Shown: positions 28,473 to 36,844 of the stretch, piece after piece
How positions within the stretch are numbered: the stretch's first letter is position 1
How the letters are laid out: each line of letters begins with the position of its first letter
NCBI GenBank assembly: GCA_023248635.1
Contig: JAHFED010000003.1
Span: 62,001 to 126,000 of the forward strand
Length of the DNA: 64,000 nucleotides
From: Myxococcales bacterium
Lineage (GTDB): Bacteria > Myxococcota > UBA727 > VGSZ01
Reading direction: 5' to 3'
Notes under the pieces: generated by a model
The model's database searches: none
What the model saw: the letters and a program-made list of their open reading frames with translations, nothing else
What the model was told of the DNA's origin: nothing
Position numbers and translations under genes: made by a program

Positions 28473-29171
28473 GTGCCCGCGCCCACGGTCCTCGTGCTCG
28501 ACTATCCCATCGCCCGGACGCGACGTCTGCTCTCGGCGCTGGCTGCCGTCGGCGTCGAGGCCCGGCTCACCGCCACGCCCTTGGCCGCGCGACCGGCCGA
28601 CATCTTGGTGGTCCCCGACGGCGACGACGACGACCGCGCGCTCTCACGAGGAGTGTCAGCAGGCGTCGTCGATGCCATCGCCGGCCATGTTGCCAAGGAG
28701 CGGCCCCTGCTCGCCATCGGACTGGGCCTCTGTTTCCTCCTCAGCGGCCGCACCCACCCCTCGATGCCCATGGGCGCCGACATCTTCCGCGCGCCGGTGC
28801 AGCGCTTCGATCCCCGCATGGCCGACGAAGGCGAAAGACCCCTGCTCGCACCCCACGTGGGAGCCTCGTTCGTCGTCGGCCTCGATCGGCAACCGACGCT
28901 CTCGGCCATGGTGAAGAAGGGCGACGCCGGCGTTTGGCTCACCTTTCGCCACCGCCTGTGCGCCCCCGCCCGCATCCACCAGGCCGACGTCGCTGTGGGG
29001 CACCACGGTGTCCCCTTTGCGGCGGCCATCTGGCGGGGCGCGACCTTGGCCGTACAGTTTCTTCCCGAGCAGTCCGGCCCCGTAGGCCTCGAGATGCTGC
29101 GGGCCTTCTTCGGCGCCGCCGGACAGCCCATGGCAGCCCAGCTCAGCAGCCAGCCCAAGGTCGTGTCATGA
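28473..29171 (+). CDS. HisH-like protein lacking the glutaminase catalytic residues
   Basis: 232 residues from GTG 28473. The whole chain follows the pattern of HisH, the glutaminase subunit of imidazole glycerol phosphate synthase: VLVLDYPIARTRRLLSALAA at the start, RPLLAIGLGLCFLL where HisH has the nucleophile elbow GICLGMQ, APHVG, GVPFAAAIWRGATLAVQF and EQSGPVGLEMLRAFF. The nucleophile Cys is Gly83 and the catalytic His of QFHPE is Leu197 (QFLPEQ); only Glu199 remains. Glutamine hydrolysis by the known mechanism is therefore not expected. The frame is open back to 28278 through the P3 array, so a longer product is possible. Confidence 0.75.
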   Translation: MPAPTVLVLDYPIARTRRLLSALAAVGVEARLTATPLAARPADILVVPDGDDDDRALSRGVSAGVVDAIAGHVAKERPLLAIGLGLCFLLSGRTHPSMPMGADIFRAPVQRFDPRMADEGERPLLAPHVGASFVVGLDRQPTLSAMVKKGDAGVWLTFRHRLCAPARIHQADVAVGHHGVPFAAAIWRGATLAVQFLPEQSGPVGLEMLRAFFGAAGQPMAAQLSSQPKVVS

Positions 29172-29439
29172 GCACCGCCCTGCAACGGTCTCCAACACCG
29201 AGACGCAAAGCGGGCCGCGGCCATCGAAGCGCTCGTTGCCCTCGAGCTCTGCCGACGCTGACCGGTTCATTTCCCCGGGCCCGGGCGCCGACGACGATCT
29301 CCGTCGCCGGCGACAGCTCGAGGGAGCGCGCCTACACCAAGGGCAGGGGTCCAGCGGGGTTGCCCGAGGCCTTCTCCGCGCGAGGTGCGTTCTCCGCGCG
29401 AAGCGCGTGGAGCACACGGAGCCCCGCACGGGGAAGGAC
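29172..29439. repeat. Intergenic P4 repeat block
   Basis: 268 bases between the HisH-like and HisF-like genes. About 29336-29420 holds CCAAGGGCAGGGGTCCAGCG, then CTTCTCCGCGCGAGG and GTTCTCCGCGCGAAGCGCG, the blocks of family P4 in the opposite order to 40567-40680. A frame starting with ATG at 29168 crosses it but encodes only repeat-derived Arg/Ala-rich sequence. Confidence 0.65.
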
Positions 29440-30228
29440 ATGACGCTCGCGCGGCGGCTCTGCGCTCTGCTCGACGTCGACGAACATGGTCGACCCGGCC
29501 GCCCCTACACCCGGCACGGTTTGGACGCGACCTTCGTCGAGGCCATTGTTTCTTTCATGGTGCAAGACGGCGTCGACGAAGTGTGGCTGCACGCGATGCA
29601 TCCCAAGGCGTCGCAGACGTCGACGCCGGCGGATGTGAAATTGCTCTTCGAGCCTTTGGGCAGTCTCGAGCGGCGCGTGTTCGCCCCCATCGTCGCCTGG
29701 GCTCCCATCGGCAGCCCCGCCGATGCCCGCCTGCTCTTGGAGTTCGGCGCGGACCGCATCGTCGTCGACGCCAACCGCGGGCTGCCCGATCCCGTGGGCT
29801 TCGTCGAGCGCATCGTCGAAGCCACCGGGCCGGATCGCGTCTGCTGCGCCGTGCACGCGCGGCGCGTCATCGACGACAAGGGCACGGCCTTCGAGCTGGT
29901 CTCGCCCTCTCTCGAAGGCAGCGGCATCAACGCGGTCTCGCTCGTCGACCGCTTGACCGGCGTGGGGGCTTGCGAGGTCCTGCTCGTGCCCGTCAAGGGC
30001 GCCACCCAGGGCCGCGCGTTGCACGACGGGGAGCTCATCGAGTTGTGTGCGCAGACCTTGTCCTTGCCCCTGCTGGCCCACGCCGACGACGTCGAAGCAG
30101 CGGATGTGGCCACCGCGTTGCTGATGGGCGCCGACGGCATCGTCAGTCGCTTGTTTTCGGGCGGGCGGCCCGGCTTCGACGAGGTGAAGAGGGCGCTGAG
30201 CGACTATGGGCTTCCCATTCGTTCGTGA
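29440..30228 (+). CDS. HisF-like protein lacking catalytic and phosphate-binding residues
   Basis: 262 residues; GGGAAGG precedes the ATG. The length and start (LARRLCALLDVDEHGRPG) match HisF, the cyclase subunit of imidazole glycerol phosphate synthase, a TIM barrel. D12 in LLDV corresponds to the first catalytic Asp (D11 of Thermotoga HisF). The second one (D130 in IDAKR) is His139 in AVHARR, the SIDRDGT loop is replaced by PVKGATQG, and the phosphate loops GGG and SGGAG are WAP and HADDV. The scaffold seems to be kept without the known chemistry. It follows the HisH-like gene on the same strand, so the pair may still form a complex. Confidence 0.75.
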   Translation: MTLARRLCALLDVDEHGRPGRPYTRHGLDATFVEAIVSFMVQDGVDEVWLHAMHPKASQTSTPADVKLLFEPLGSLERRVFAPIVAWAPIGSPADARLLLEFGADRIVVDANRGLPDPVGFVERIVEATGPDRVCCAVHARRVIDDKGTAFELVSPSLEGSGINAVSLVDRLTGVGACEVLLVPVKGATQGRALHDGELIELCAQTLSLPLLAHADDVEAADVATALLMGADGIVSRLFSGGRPGFDEVKRALSDYGLPIRS

Positions 30229-30275
30229 GCGACCAGGGCGCAGGCGTTGCAGCAGTGGCCAGGGCGGAGACCGCC

Positions 30276-31067
30276 ATGAACCACACCGTCGCCGACCTCA
30301 GCAGGCAGCTGGCCAACCTGATCGCCGTGGTGGTTGGCATCATGGCCTTGGCAACGCTGCCCCTGACCCAAGATGGCGGCGCTCGTGAGCACGTCGTCGG
30401 CGCCGACCCCTTGTTGGCCGCAGCCCCGGGTGCCGCCCTGCTCTGGCTGCCGCTGGTGGCGTGGATTCTCCTCTACGCCGTGTGGCAGGCACTGCCGGCG
30501 CAGCGCGCCCATCCCCTCTTGCGACGCGTCGGCTGGTGGACGGCGACGGCGGCGGCGGGGAACGTCGTCGCCGCCTTCTGCCATGCGCGGGGACACCCCT
30601 TCGTGGCCTGGGCGACTGTCGCCACCGTCGTCGCGGCGCTGCTGCAGGTGGAGCGCGAATCCCGGGGCGTCGGCGGCGACGATCAGGGGCTCGTGCGCGC
30701 TCCCTTCGGCCTGCTGCTGGGGTGGATGTGCATGTCGCTCCTGCTGCAAAGCGCGCAGGTGTTGCACGTTGTGTTGCGGGCCGACGTCAATCCTGTGCTG
30801 GGGATCTTTGGTGCCATCGCCGGCATCGTCGGCATCGCCGCGGTGGGCATCTTCTTCGCGTTGCTCCACGACAACCACTGGCTCGGGGCGGCCATTGCCT
30901 GGGGTCTCGGCGCCGTCGCCCTGGAGCGGCAGGAGCTTCCCTCGTTCGCCTTCCTGGCGGCCCTCGCCGCGCTGATCGTCGTCGTCGCCATCGTGGCCTC
31001 GCTGCTGGTCGACCCCGGGCCCGAACGAAGTTCCTTGCCCTCAGGCGGGGCGGCCAAGACGGCCTGA
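30276..31067 (+). CDS. Seven-helix membrane protein, possibly TspO-related
   Basis: 263 residues with about seven predicted membrane helices. The N-terminal part (LANLIAVVVGIMALATLPLTQ, then WLPLVAWILLYAVWQ) is loosely like the longer TspO/MBR-related membrane proteins, but the Trp-rich core motifs are weak, so this is tentative. The start at 30276 has GGAG 6 bases upstream. An in-frame GTG at 30225 overlaps the HisF-like stop (GTGA) and would add 17 residues. Its position suggests co-transcription with the HisH/HisF-like pair. Confidence 0.55.
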   Translation: MNHTVADLSRQLANLIAVVVGIMALATLPLTQDGGAREHVVGADPLLAAAPGAALLWLPLVAWILLYAVWQALPAQRAHPLLRRVGWWTATAAAGNVVAAFCHARGHPFVAWATVATVVAALLQVERESRGVGGDDQGLVRAPFGLLLGWMCMSLLLQSAQVLHVVLRADVNPVLGIFGAIAGIVGIAAVGIFFALLHDNHWLGAAIAWGLGAVALERQELPSFAFLAALAALIVVVAIVASLLVDPGPERSSLPSGGAAKTA

Positions 31068-31356
31068 TCCCCGAGGGTCTGATGCAGCTGATGCAGACCC
31101 TCCGCCACGCCGGCGGAGCCGGACGGTGACCGAAGTTCGCTCAGACGCGGGGAGCGCGCGCGGAGCGGAGTTGCCCTCAGAGCACACCGGCAACAAATGC
31201 CGTGCTGGGGCGAGAAGGCTGGGCCCGACTGCGATCCTGCTGCTCTTGCGTGGGGTTCGGGCGCCGTCCCCAACGCCGTTCGGCCGGCACCCGACTTGCT
31301 CAAGCCCAAGGGGCGATCAGGCGCTACTCCGGCGCCGGCGCGATCCAGGAGCAGCC
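31068..31356. repeat. Intergenic P5 repeat block
   Basis: 289 bases. Positions about 31072-31175 hold a P5 copy: GAGGGTCTGATGCAG...CTGATGCAGACCCTC, the hairpin GCCGGCGGAGCCGG, and AAGTTCGCTCAGACGCGGGG with AGCGGAGTTG. The rest, up to the hemerythrin start, shows nothing clear. Confidence 0.6.
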
Positions 31357-31875
31357 ATGGACATCTACGAGATCCTGCACACCGACCACGTCAACGCTCT
31401 CGGCTTGTTGGCCAAGCTCCACGCCAGCCACCCCGGAGCCGCGCGCAAAGAGCTGCTGACGTCGGTGATCGACCAACTCACTGCCCACACGCTCGCCGAA
31501 GAGGAGATCCTCTACGACCGCCTGCTCGACCGGGCGCGGGAGCTCACGCTTGAGGCGAAGGAAGAGCATTTTCTGGTGACCCGGCTGCTCGAGGAGTTGG
31601 CCACCATGAGGCTCGAAGACGAGCGGTTCACCGCCAAGGTCAAGGTGCTCAGCGACGTCTTGGAACACCACGTTCGCGTCGAAGAAGCCGATCTGTGGGC
31701 GGCAGCGAAGGCCAGCTTCGACCCAATCATCGCTCAGAACTTCGCCGGCGAATTCATCGTGCTCAGAGACAAGCTGAGCAAGCGGCCGATCCTGATGCGC
31801 CTGGGCGAGACCCGCCTGAAGAAGGTCGTCGACGCCGTCGGCCACGTCTTCCAGCCCGCGGGCGATCAGCGCTGA
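31357..31875 (+). CDS. Hemerythrin HHE-domain protein
   Basis: 172 residues. A four-helix hemerythrin-like domain with candidate di-iron ligands H11 (HTDHVN), H44 and E48 (HTLAEEEILYDR), H71 (KEEHFLV), H104 or H105 and E109 (LEHHVRVEE). Such proteins bind oxygen or nitric oxide or act in iron and redox stress. The C-terminal 50 residues are an extra tail. CCAGGAG lies 6 bases before the ATG. A single gene with no obvious partner. Confidence 0.85.
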   Translation: MDIYEILHTDHVNALGLLAKLHASHPGAARKELLTSVIDQLTAHTLAEEEILYDRLLDRARELTLEAKEEHFLVTRLLEELATMRLEDERFTAKVKVLSDVLEHHVRVEEADLWAAAKASFDPIIAQNFAGEFIVLRDKLSKRPILMRLGETRLKKVVDAVGHVFQPAGDQR

Positions 31876-31941
31876 GCTCTGCGAACCCGACCGAGGGCTC
31901 GAGCACGGGCCGCAGCCACGGTCGGTCCGCCGAGGTGGTTC

Positions 31942-34368
31942 ATGCCAGCTTCGTCCATCGGCGCGCGCTTCCCAGGCAGCGCAGCCCGCCCGGCGGTGAA
32001 ACAACGGACGCCCATCGTCGTCGCGCCGGGCGGCCCTGCGACGTCAAATGTGTGGCGGGTGGAGCGGGCCACGCGGGCCGCAGTGCTCGTCGACGCCGAC
32101 GCCTATTTCTGCGCGCTCCACCGGGCACTGCAGGGGGCGCGCTCGCAGATCCTCTTGTTGGGTTGGGACATCGACAGCCGTCTCTGCCTCCGCCGCGATC
32201 TCGACGAAGAAGGCCAGCGGCGGGCGACGCTGGGCCCCTTCCTCGACGGCATCGCGCGCCGCGGGGTGAGCGTGCACCTGTTGAGCTGGGACTTCGTGCC
32301 CCTCTTTGCCTTCGAGCGCGAGTCGCTCTCGGCGGCGAAGCTGGACTGGCAGACACACCACCGCATGCGCTTCGAGCTCGATGGAATGCACCCGCTCGGG
32401 GCGTCGCACCACCAGAAAGTCGTCGTCATCGACGACGCGGTCGCCTTCTCGGGGGGCATCGATCTCTGCGGTGCGCGTTGGGACACCCCAGCCCACGTCA
32501 TCGACGATCCCCGGCGCCTGGATCCCCCGGCCTCGCAGCACAAGCCCTTCCACGACGTGCAAATGGCGGTCGAGGGAGCGGCGGCCGCGGCCCTGGGCGA
32601 CCTTGCCCGCGAGCGCTGGCGGCGGGCCACGGGCGAGAAGCTGCGAGCACCAGCGCGGCCGTCGACGTCGCCGTGGCCTGCGGAGCTCAAGGCGGATTTT
32701 GTCGACGTCGACGTCGCCATCGCGCGCACCGAGCCCCTCTTTGAGGATCGCGCCCCCGTGCGGGAGGTGGAGCAGCTGCACCTCGACGGGATCCGGCTGG
32801 CCCGCTCCGCGGTCTACCTGGAGAACCAGTACCTGACGTCGCGCTCGATCCGCGAGGCGCTGACGACGAGCCTGCGCGGGACCCACGGGCCCGACATCGT
32901 CATCGTCGTCCCCCGCGTGTGCTGCGGCTGGTTCGAGGAGCGCACCATGGGCCTGCGGCGGGCCGAGCTGCTGCATGCCCTTGCCAAGAGCGACGCGCAC
33001 CAGCGGCTCTCGGTGCTGGCCCCGATCCTCTCGCACGATGAAAACGCGCCTCGTCTCAACGTGCACGGCAAGGTCTCCATCGTCGACGATCGTTTGCTGC
33101 GCGTCGGCTCCGCCAACCTGTCGAACCGCTCGATGGGGCTCGACACGGAATGCGATCTCGCCATCGACGCGGTCAACGACGACGGCGGCGTCGACGACCA
33201 CATCGCCCGCGGCATCATCGGCGTGCGCGCACGGCTGCTCGCCGAGCACCTCGATGTCGACGTCGACCTCGTCCAGCCTGCCATCGAGGCCCTGGGCTTG
33301 CGCGGCGCCATCGCTGCGTTGCAGGGGCGCGATCGAACGCTCATCGCCGTCCACGACGCCGACCTGGGCTTGCGCGAGATCCTGCTGCCGCTGGCGGTCT
33401 TTGCCGATCCCGAGGCGCCGACGCTGCTGGATCCTCTCACGGCGCGGGGCTGGAGCGGCTTGGGTCCCCCGCGGCGACGGCTGCGGGCCGCCATCGCCGT
33501 CGTCGTCGCCATCGTGTTGGTGCTCACAGCGATCGTGGTGTGGCGCTCGACGTCGCTGGCATCGGTCCTCGCTCCCGCCCGCGTGCACGAGCTCCTGGGC
33601 GGTGACCCCGGACCCTGCATCGGCATCGCCGTCGTCGTCGGCGGCGGCCTGGTGTTCTTTCCCCTCACGCTGCTGGCGCTGACGTCGGCGTTGGTGTTTT
33701 CCCCTCTCGCCGCCTTTGGAGTGAGTTGGGTGGGGGCCCTGCTCAGCTGTCTGCTGTCTTATGGCATCGGCCGAATCATGGGTGCGCGGGCCCTCACCCG
33801 ACTGGTCGGGCGCCGACCCTTGCGCACCGCCGCCCGACTCGACGGGCGTGGCATCTGGGCCACCGCCGGCCTGCGACTCGCACCGGTGTCGCCCTTCACG
33901 CTCGTGAACCTCTGCGCCGGAGCCGCGCGGGTGCGGCTCCCGCAATTCCTCTTGGGCTCGGCTCTCGGCCTCCTGCCTTCGGTGTTGCTGCTGACGCTGC
34001 TCGGACAGCTGCTCGGGTTGTTGGTGAACAAGGTCTGGCACGTCGAAGTCGCCGCCATCGTCGTCGTCGCTGGCCTTTGTGCCACGGGTGTGGCCGCCCT
34101 GCTGTTTCGCCGTCGACGACGGGGCCGGGCGGAGGCCGGCGCTCCCCCGAACCTGGATCTCCCGCCGCCAGAATTGTCTACAGGTTCATCGCCTGGCGGC
34201 GATGAACTCACCGACAGCGCTTCGCGTGTCGGTGAATTGTCTACAGGTTCATCGCCTGGCGGCGATGAATTCACCGACAGCGCTTCGCGTGTCGGTGAAT
34301 TGTCTACAGGTTCATCGCCTGGCGGCGATGAATTCTCCGCCCGGCGGGGCGGCGTGGCGTCGGCATGA
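31942..34368 (+). CDS. Phospholipase D / VTT (DedA-like) membrane fusion
   Basis: 808 residues. Two HKD motifs form the phospholipase D active site: HHQKVVVIDDAVAFSGG at about 154 and VHGKVSIVDDRLLRVGSANLS at about 373. After a linker, residues about 505-725 are a membrane domain of the VTT/SNARE-associated (DedA-like) type (LTLLALTSALVFSPLAAFGVS, RLAPVSPFTLVNLCAGA). The C-terminal 60 residues are three in-frame copies of the 21-residue P3 repeat and are probably not structured. The likely role is hydrolysis or transfer of phospholipid head groups at the inner membrane. The EEP-family gene overlaps the stop. Confidence 0.88.
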   Translation: MPASSIGARFPGSAARPAVKQRTPIVVAPGGPATSNVWRVERATRAAVLVDADAYFCALHRALQGARSQILLLGWDIDSRLCLRRDLDEEGQRRATLGPFLDGIARRGVSVHLLSWDFVPLFAFERESLSAAKLDWQTHHRMRFELDGMHPLGASHHQKVVVIDDAVAFSGGIDLCGARWDTPAHVIDDPRRLDPPASQHKPFHDVQMAVEGAAAAALGDLARERWRRATGEKLRAPARPSTSPWPAELKADFVDVDVAIARTEPLFEDRAPVREVEQLHLDGIRLARSAVYLENQYLTSRSIREALTTSLRGTHGPDIVIVVPRVCCGWFEERTMGLRRAELLHALAKSDAHQRLSVLAPILSHDENAPRLNVHGKVSIVDDRLLRVGSANLSNRSMGLDTECDLAIDAVNDDGGVDDHIARGIIGVRARLLAEHLDVDVDLVQPAIEALGLRGAIAALQGRDRTLIAVHDADLGLREILLPLAVFADPEAPTLLDPLTARGWSGLGPPRRRLRAAIAVVVAIVLVLTAIVVWRSTSLASVLAPARVHELLGGDPGPCIGIAVVVGGGLVFFPLTLLALTSALVFSPLAAFGVSWVGALLSCLLSYGIGRIMGARALTRLVGRRPLRTAARLDGRGIWATAGLRLAPVSPFTLVNLCAGAARVRLPQFLLGSALGLLPSVLLLTLLGQLLGLLVNKVWHVEVAAIVVVAGLCATGVAALLFRRRRRGRAEAGAPPNLDLPPPELSTGSSPGGDELTDSASRVGELSTGSSPGGDEFTDSASRVGELSTGSSPGGDEFSARRGGVASA
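34171..34332. repeat. Family P3, 63-base tandem repeat inside the PLD gene
   Basis: Units start at 34185, 34248 and 34311, again 63 bases apart, with the same two palindromes as at 28226-28439 but CGTGTCGG instead of CCTGTCGG and CTACAGG for CCACAGG. They are translated in frame (GELSTGSSPGGDEFTDSASR-type) as the C-terminus of the PLD fusion. Confidence 0.95.
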
Positions 34369-35111
34369 TCTCCCTGCTCTCCCTGCGGGTGGCGACGTGG
34401 AACGTCCACAGCTTCATCGGCACCGATGGCCGCAAGGAACCGCGCCGCACCCTCGCGGTGCTGCAGGAGCTCGACGCGGATGTCATCGCGCTGCAGGAGG
34501 TCGAATGCCACGGCAAAGACGGCCTCGCGGCGATGGCGGCGCTGCACTCCGAGCTCTTGCTCGGCCCCGCCTGTCCCGCGCGCAGCGGCTTCGGCAACGC
34601 CGTCGTCAGCCGCTTTCCCGTCGAGAACCTGCGGGTGCACGACCTCAGCGTCGCTGGCTTCGAACCCCGCAACGTCGTCGATCTCCAACTGCGGGTGGCG
34701 GCGTCGGTGCCGAGCGTGCGCCTGCGGGTGCTGGCCACGCACCTCGGCCTCGACGCGCGTGAACGCCGCAGCCAAGCCGACCAGCTCGTCGCCATCCTCG
34801 ACGACACGCGCGCTGGTCCAGCGGACATCACCGTGTTGCTTGGCGACCTGAACGCCCTCGACCGCCAGGAGTTCAGCGTGCAGCCCCTGTTGGCCCGCTT
34901 CGCCCCCGCGCTGCCAGTGCGCTCTTTTCCGGCCTTGCTGCCGATGCTGCGCCTCGATCGCGTCTTGGTCCTGTCCCCCGCCGTCGTCGCCGTCGCCACC
35001 CACCGATCGCGCCTGGCCCGCGTCACCTCCGATCACCTGCCCGTCACCGGCACTGTGGTGTGGAGCGGCAGCGGCAAGGTCGCCGTCGACGCCGTGCGCC
35101 GGGCCCGCTGA
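34365..35111 (+). CDS. Endonuclease/exonuclease/phosphatase (EEP) family protein
   Basis: 248 residues; the ATG overlaps the PLD stop (ATGA). EEP motifs in order: RVATWNVHSFIGTDG, ALQEVE, ATHLGLD, LLGDLNAL and SDHLPVTGTV, which form the metal-dependent phosphodiesterase site. EEP genes often sit beside PLD-VTT genes, so the two probably act on linked lipid or head-group substrates, though the exact reaction is not known. The chain has no signal peptide. Confidence 0.87.
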   Translation: MISLLSLRVATWNVHSFIGTDGRKEPRRTLAVLQELDADVIALQEVECHGKDGLAAMAALHSELLLGPACPARSGFGNAVVSRFPVENLRVHDLSVAGFEPRNVVDLQLRVAASVPSVRLRVLATHLGLDARERRSQADQLVAILDDTRAGPADITVLLGDLNALDRQEFSVQPLLARFAPALPVRSFPALLPMLRLDRVLVLSPAVVAVATHRSRLARVTSDHLPVTGTVVWSGSGKVAVDAVRRAR

Positions 35112-35127
35112 CCTGAGCGCATCTTGG

Positions 35128-36624
35128 TCAGCTTGGCGCGCCTTGCAGCAGTTGCTCGTAGGTGCCCGCGATGCGCTGGGCCAGGATCAACAGGCCGCCG
35201 ACGTCGGATCCGACGTGCTGATCGTGGCCGTTGTCGACGACGAGTAGATTCACGACGCGACCCCGCACCAAGATGGGCAGCACCGCCACCGATTTGGGGA
35301 TCTTCTTGCCCGTGGCCTTCACCCAGACCCCGTTGGCCGTGAAGGGCTGCAACGGTCCGAGGTAGTAGGCGCGGCTGTCGGCCACCAAAGCAAAGACCGA
35401 GGGCAGCTCGCGGGCGAGGCTGACGTCGACGAGGGTGGCGCTGTCGAAGCCGTCGCCGACGCCCTGCCAGCCGACAAAAGCGTGGTGGTAGACGGTGATC
35501 AAACAGGCTCGCGCGAACTGGGCCCGGGCCGCGCGCAACACCACGCGGGCGATGTCGTCGCGAGAGCTTGCGCCCGTGAGCAGCTCCGCGGCCTCCTCGA
35601 AAGAGAGGGGGGAGAGGACCGTCGCTGGCGCCGGGTTCGTCGTCGCTGGCGGCGCGCTGAGCACCTCCGCTGGGGTGGGGTCCCCGGGTGGCAGGCTCTC
35701 GGGTTCGCTGGCGACCTCGACGAGCTGGACCTCGCCCGGGGCCTCCGGCAGGCCCTTCGGCAGAGCGGGCATGGGGTTGGTGTCCTCGAGGCCCCGCACC
35801 CAATCGACACCGGCCGTCGACTCCGCTTCGATGGCAGGCACCGCGGCTTCGTCGTCGACGTCGCCCTGGTCAGCGCTCAGCGCCCGGCCCGGGATCAAGC
35901 GCATCCGATCGGGCTGCGTGGTGTCGGTCCAATCCGGAACCCCGTCAGCGTCGTCGGCGTTGTCGCCGAACAGATCTGCTTCGGGATCCGGCTCGGGCTC
36001 GAGGTCGGCGATGGGCTCGCTGGCATCTGGGGCCTCGTCCGCGGCGGCATCGGAGCGGGCCAAGGCGACCTTGGCGTAGAGCTGGTGAAATTCCTCCTCG
36101 GAGACCAGGTCTTCGACGGCCACCGGGGCGGTTGGCTCGGCGGCGGCGAACACCGCCCTTTTGACGACGTCGACGGGGTTGGGGCGCAGGGAGCTCTTGT
36201 GGCCGTAGTGCTCGAGCAGCAGACGCCAGAGTCGGGCCTCGCAGACAACGACGGGCTGGACCTTCAGGCGGGTGGCAAAGCGAACGTCGTCGACGGCCTG
36301 GAGATCGTTGGGGTCCTGCATCAAGAGGTACAGGGTGCGATCGGCGATGTGATGGGGAACGAGAGCGTGCTTGATCGCCAGGGCCTTGGAGACGGTGGCG
36401 ACAGCGTCGGGATCCACATGCAACACCGAGCCGTAGCCTGCGTGCACGCCGTGCTGCGTGCCCAATGCCCCAGCCAGTGCTTCTTCGTCGACGACGCCGA
36501 GGGCCATCAGGTTGGTTCCCAAGCGATCGCCGTAGACGACCTGTTGTTCCAATGCCTGAGCGAGCTGTTCGCGCGTGCAGAGCCCGCGCGCCAGCAGCAG
36601 CTCACCAAGGCGAACCCGCGACAT
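35128..36624 (-). CDS. MshEN domain protein with a GAF-like C-terminus
   Basis: 498 residues. The N-terminal 140 residues are an MshEN/GspE N-terminal domain (LGELLLARGLCTREQLAQAL, LGTNLMALGVVDEEALAGAL, PNDLQAVDDVRFATRLKVQPVV), a known c-di-GMP-binding type. A long acidic, Pro-rich linker (about 180-340) follows. The C-terminal 150 residues look GAF-like (SSRDDIARVVLRAARAQF, then IPKSVAVLPILVRGRVVNLL). There is no ATPase domain, so it is not a pilus motor; it may sense a nucleotide. The same C-terminal pattern occurs in the gene at 45995. Confidence 0.75.
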   Translation of the reverse strand: MSRVRLGELLLARGLCTREQLAQALEQQVVYGDRLGTNLMALGVVDEEALAGALGTQHGVHAGYGSVLHVDPDAVATVSKALAIKHALVPHHIADRTLYLLMQDPNDLQAVDDVRFATRLKVQPVVVCEARLWRLLLEHYGHKSSLRPNPVDVVKRAVFAAAEPTAPVAVEDLVSEEEFHQLYAKVALARSDAAADEAPDASEPIADLEPEPDPEADLFGDNADDADGVPDWTDTTQPDRMRLIPGRALSADQGDVDDEAAVPAIEAESTAGVDWVRGLEDTNPMPALPKGLPEAPGEVQLVEVASEPESLPPGDPTPAEVLSAPPATTNPAPATVLSPLSFEEAAELLTGASSRDDIARVVLRAARAQFARACLITVYHHAFVGWQGVGDGFDSATLVDVSLARELPSVFALVADSRAYYLGPLQPFTANGVWVKATGKKIPKSVAVLPILVRGRVVNLLVVDNGHDQHVGSDVGGLLILAQRIAGTYEQLLQGAPS

Positions 36625-36844
36625 GGACCCAAGCTACTGCGCTTTGGACGGCGGCAGGTCGGCACGCCGGCGGCTGCGTCTGACCCCGGGTCCGGCGCTA
36701 TGTTGCGGTCCCTGAAGACCGCCGGCGTCTCGAAGAATTGGTACTGAACGGTTCAAGACGCTGGCGCGTCTTGAAGTTCTGACGGTTCAAGGCGCGCCAG
36801 CGTCTTGAACATCAAACGTCAGCCCTACAGCTCTGGAGCCAACC
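36625..36844. repeat. Family P1 palindromes between divergent genes
   Basis: Two clear copies: 36752-36775 (TTCAAGACGC-TGGC-GCGTCTTGAA) and 36786-36809 (TTCAAGGCGC-GCCA-GCGTCTTGAA). A degenerate copy with GAAGACC-GCCG-GCGTCTCGAAG lies at about 36713-36734. The copies are in opposite orientation of their centres (TGGC and GCCA). The gap is otherwise unremarkable. Confidence 0.88.

Noticed and set aside
29168-29443. Small gene between the HisH-like and HisF-like genes
   Set aside because: The ATG overlaps the previous stop, but the product is repeat-derived, Arg/Ser/Ala-rich and without a signal or domain.
36752-36809. P1 palindromes as rho-independent terminators
   Set aside because: The stems are strong but no T-tract follows, and copies also lie in gene starts and ends; I treat them as repeats.
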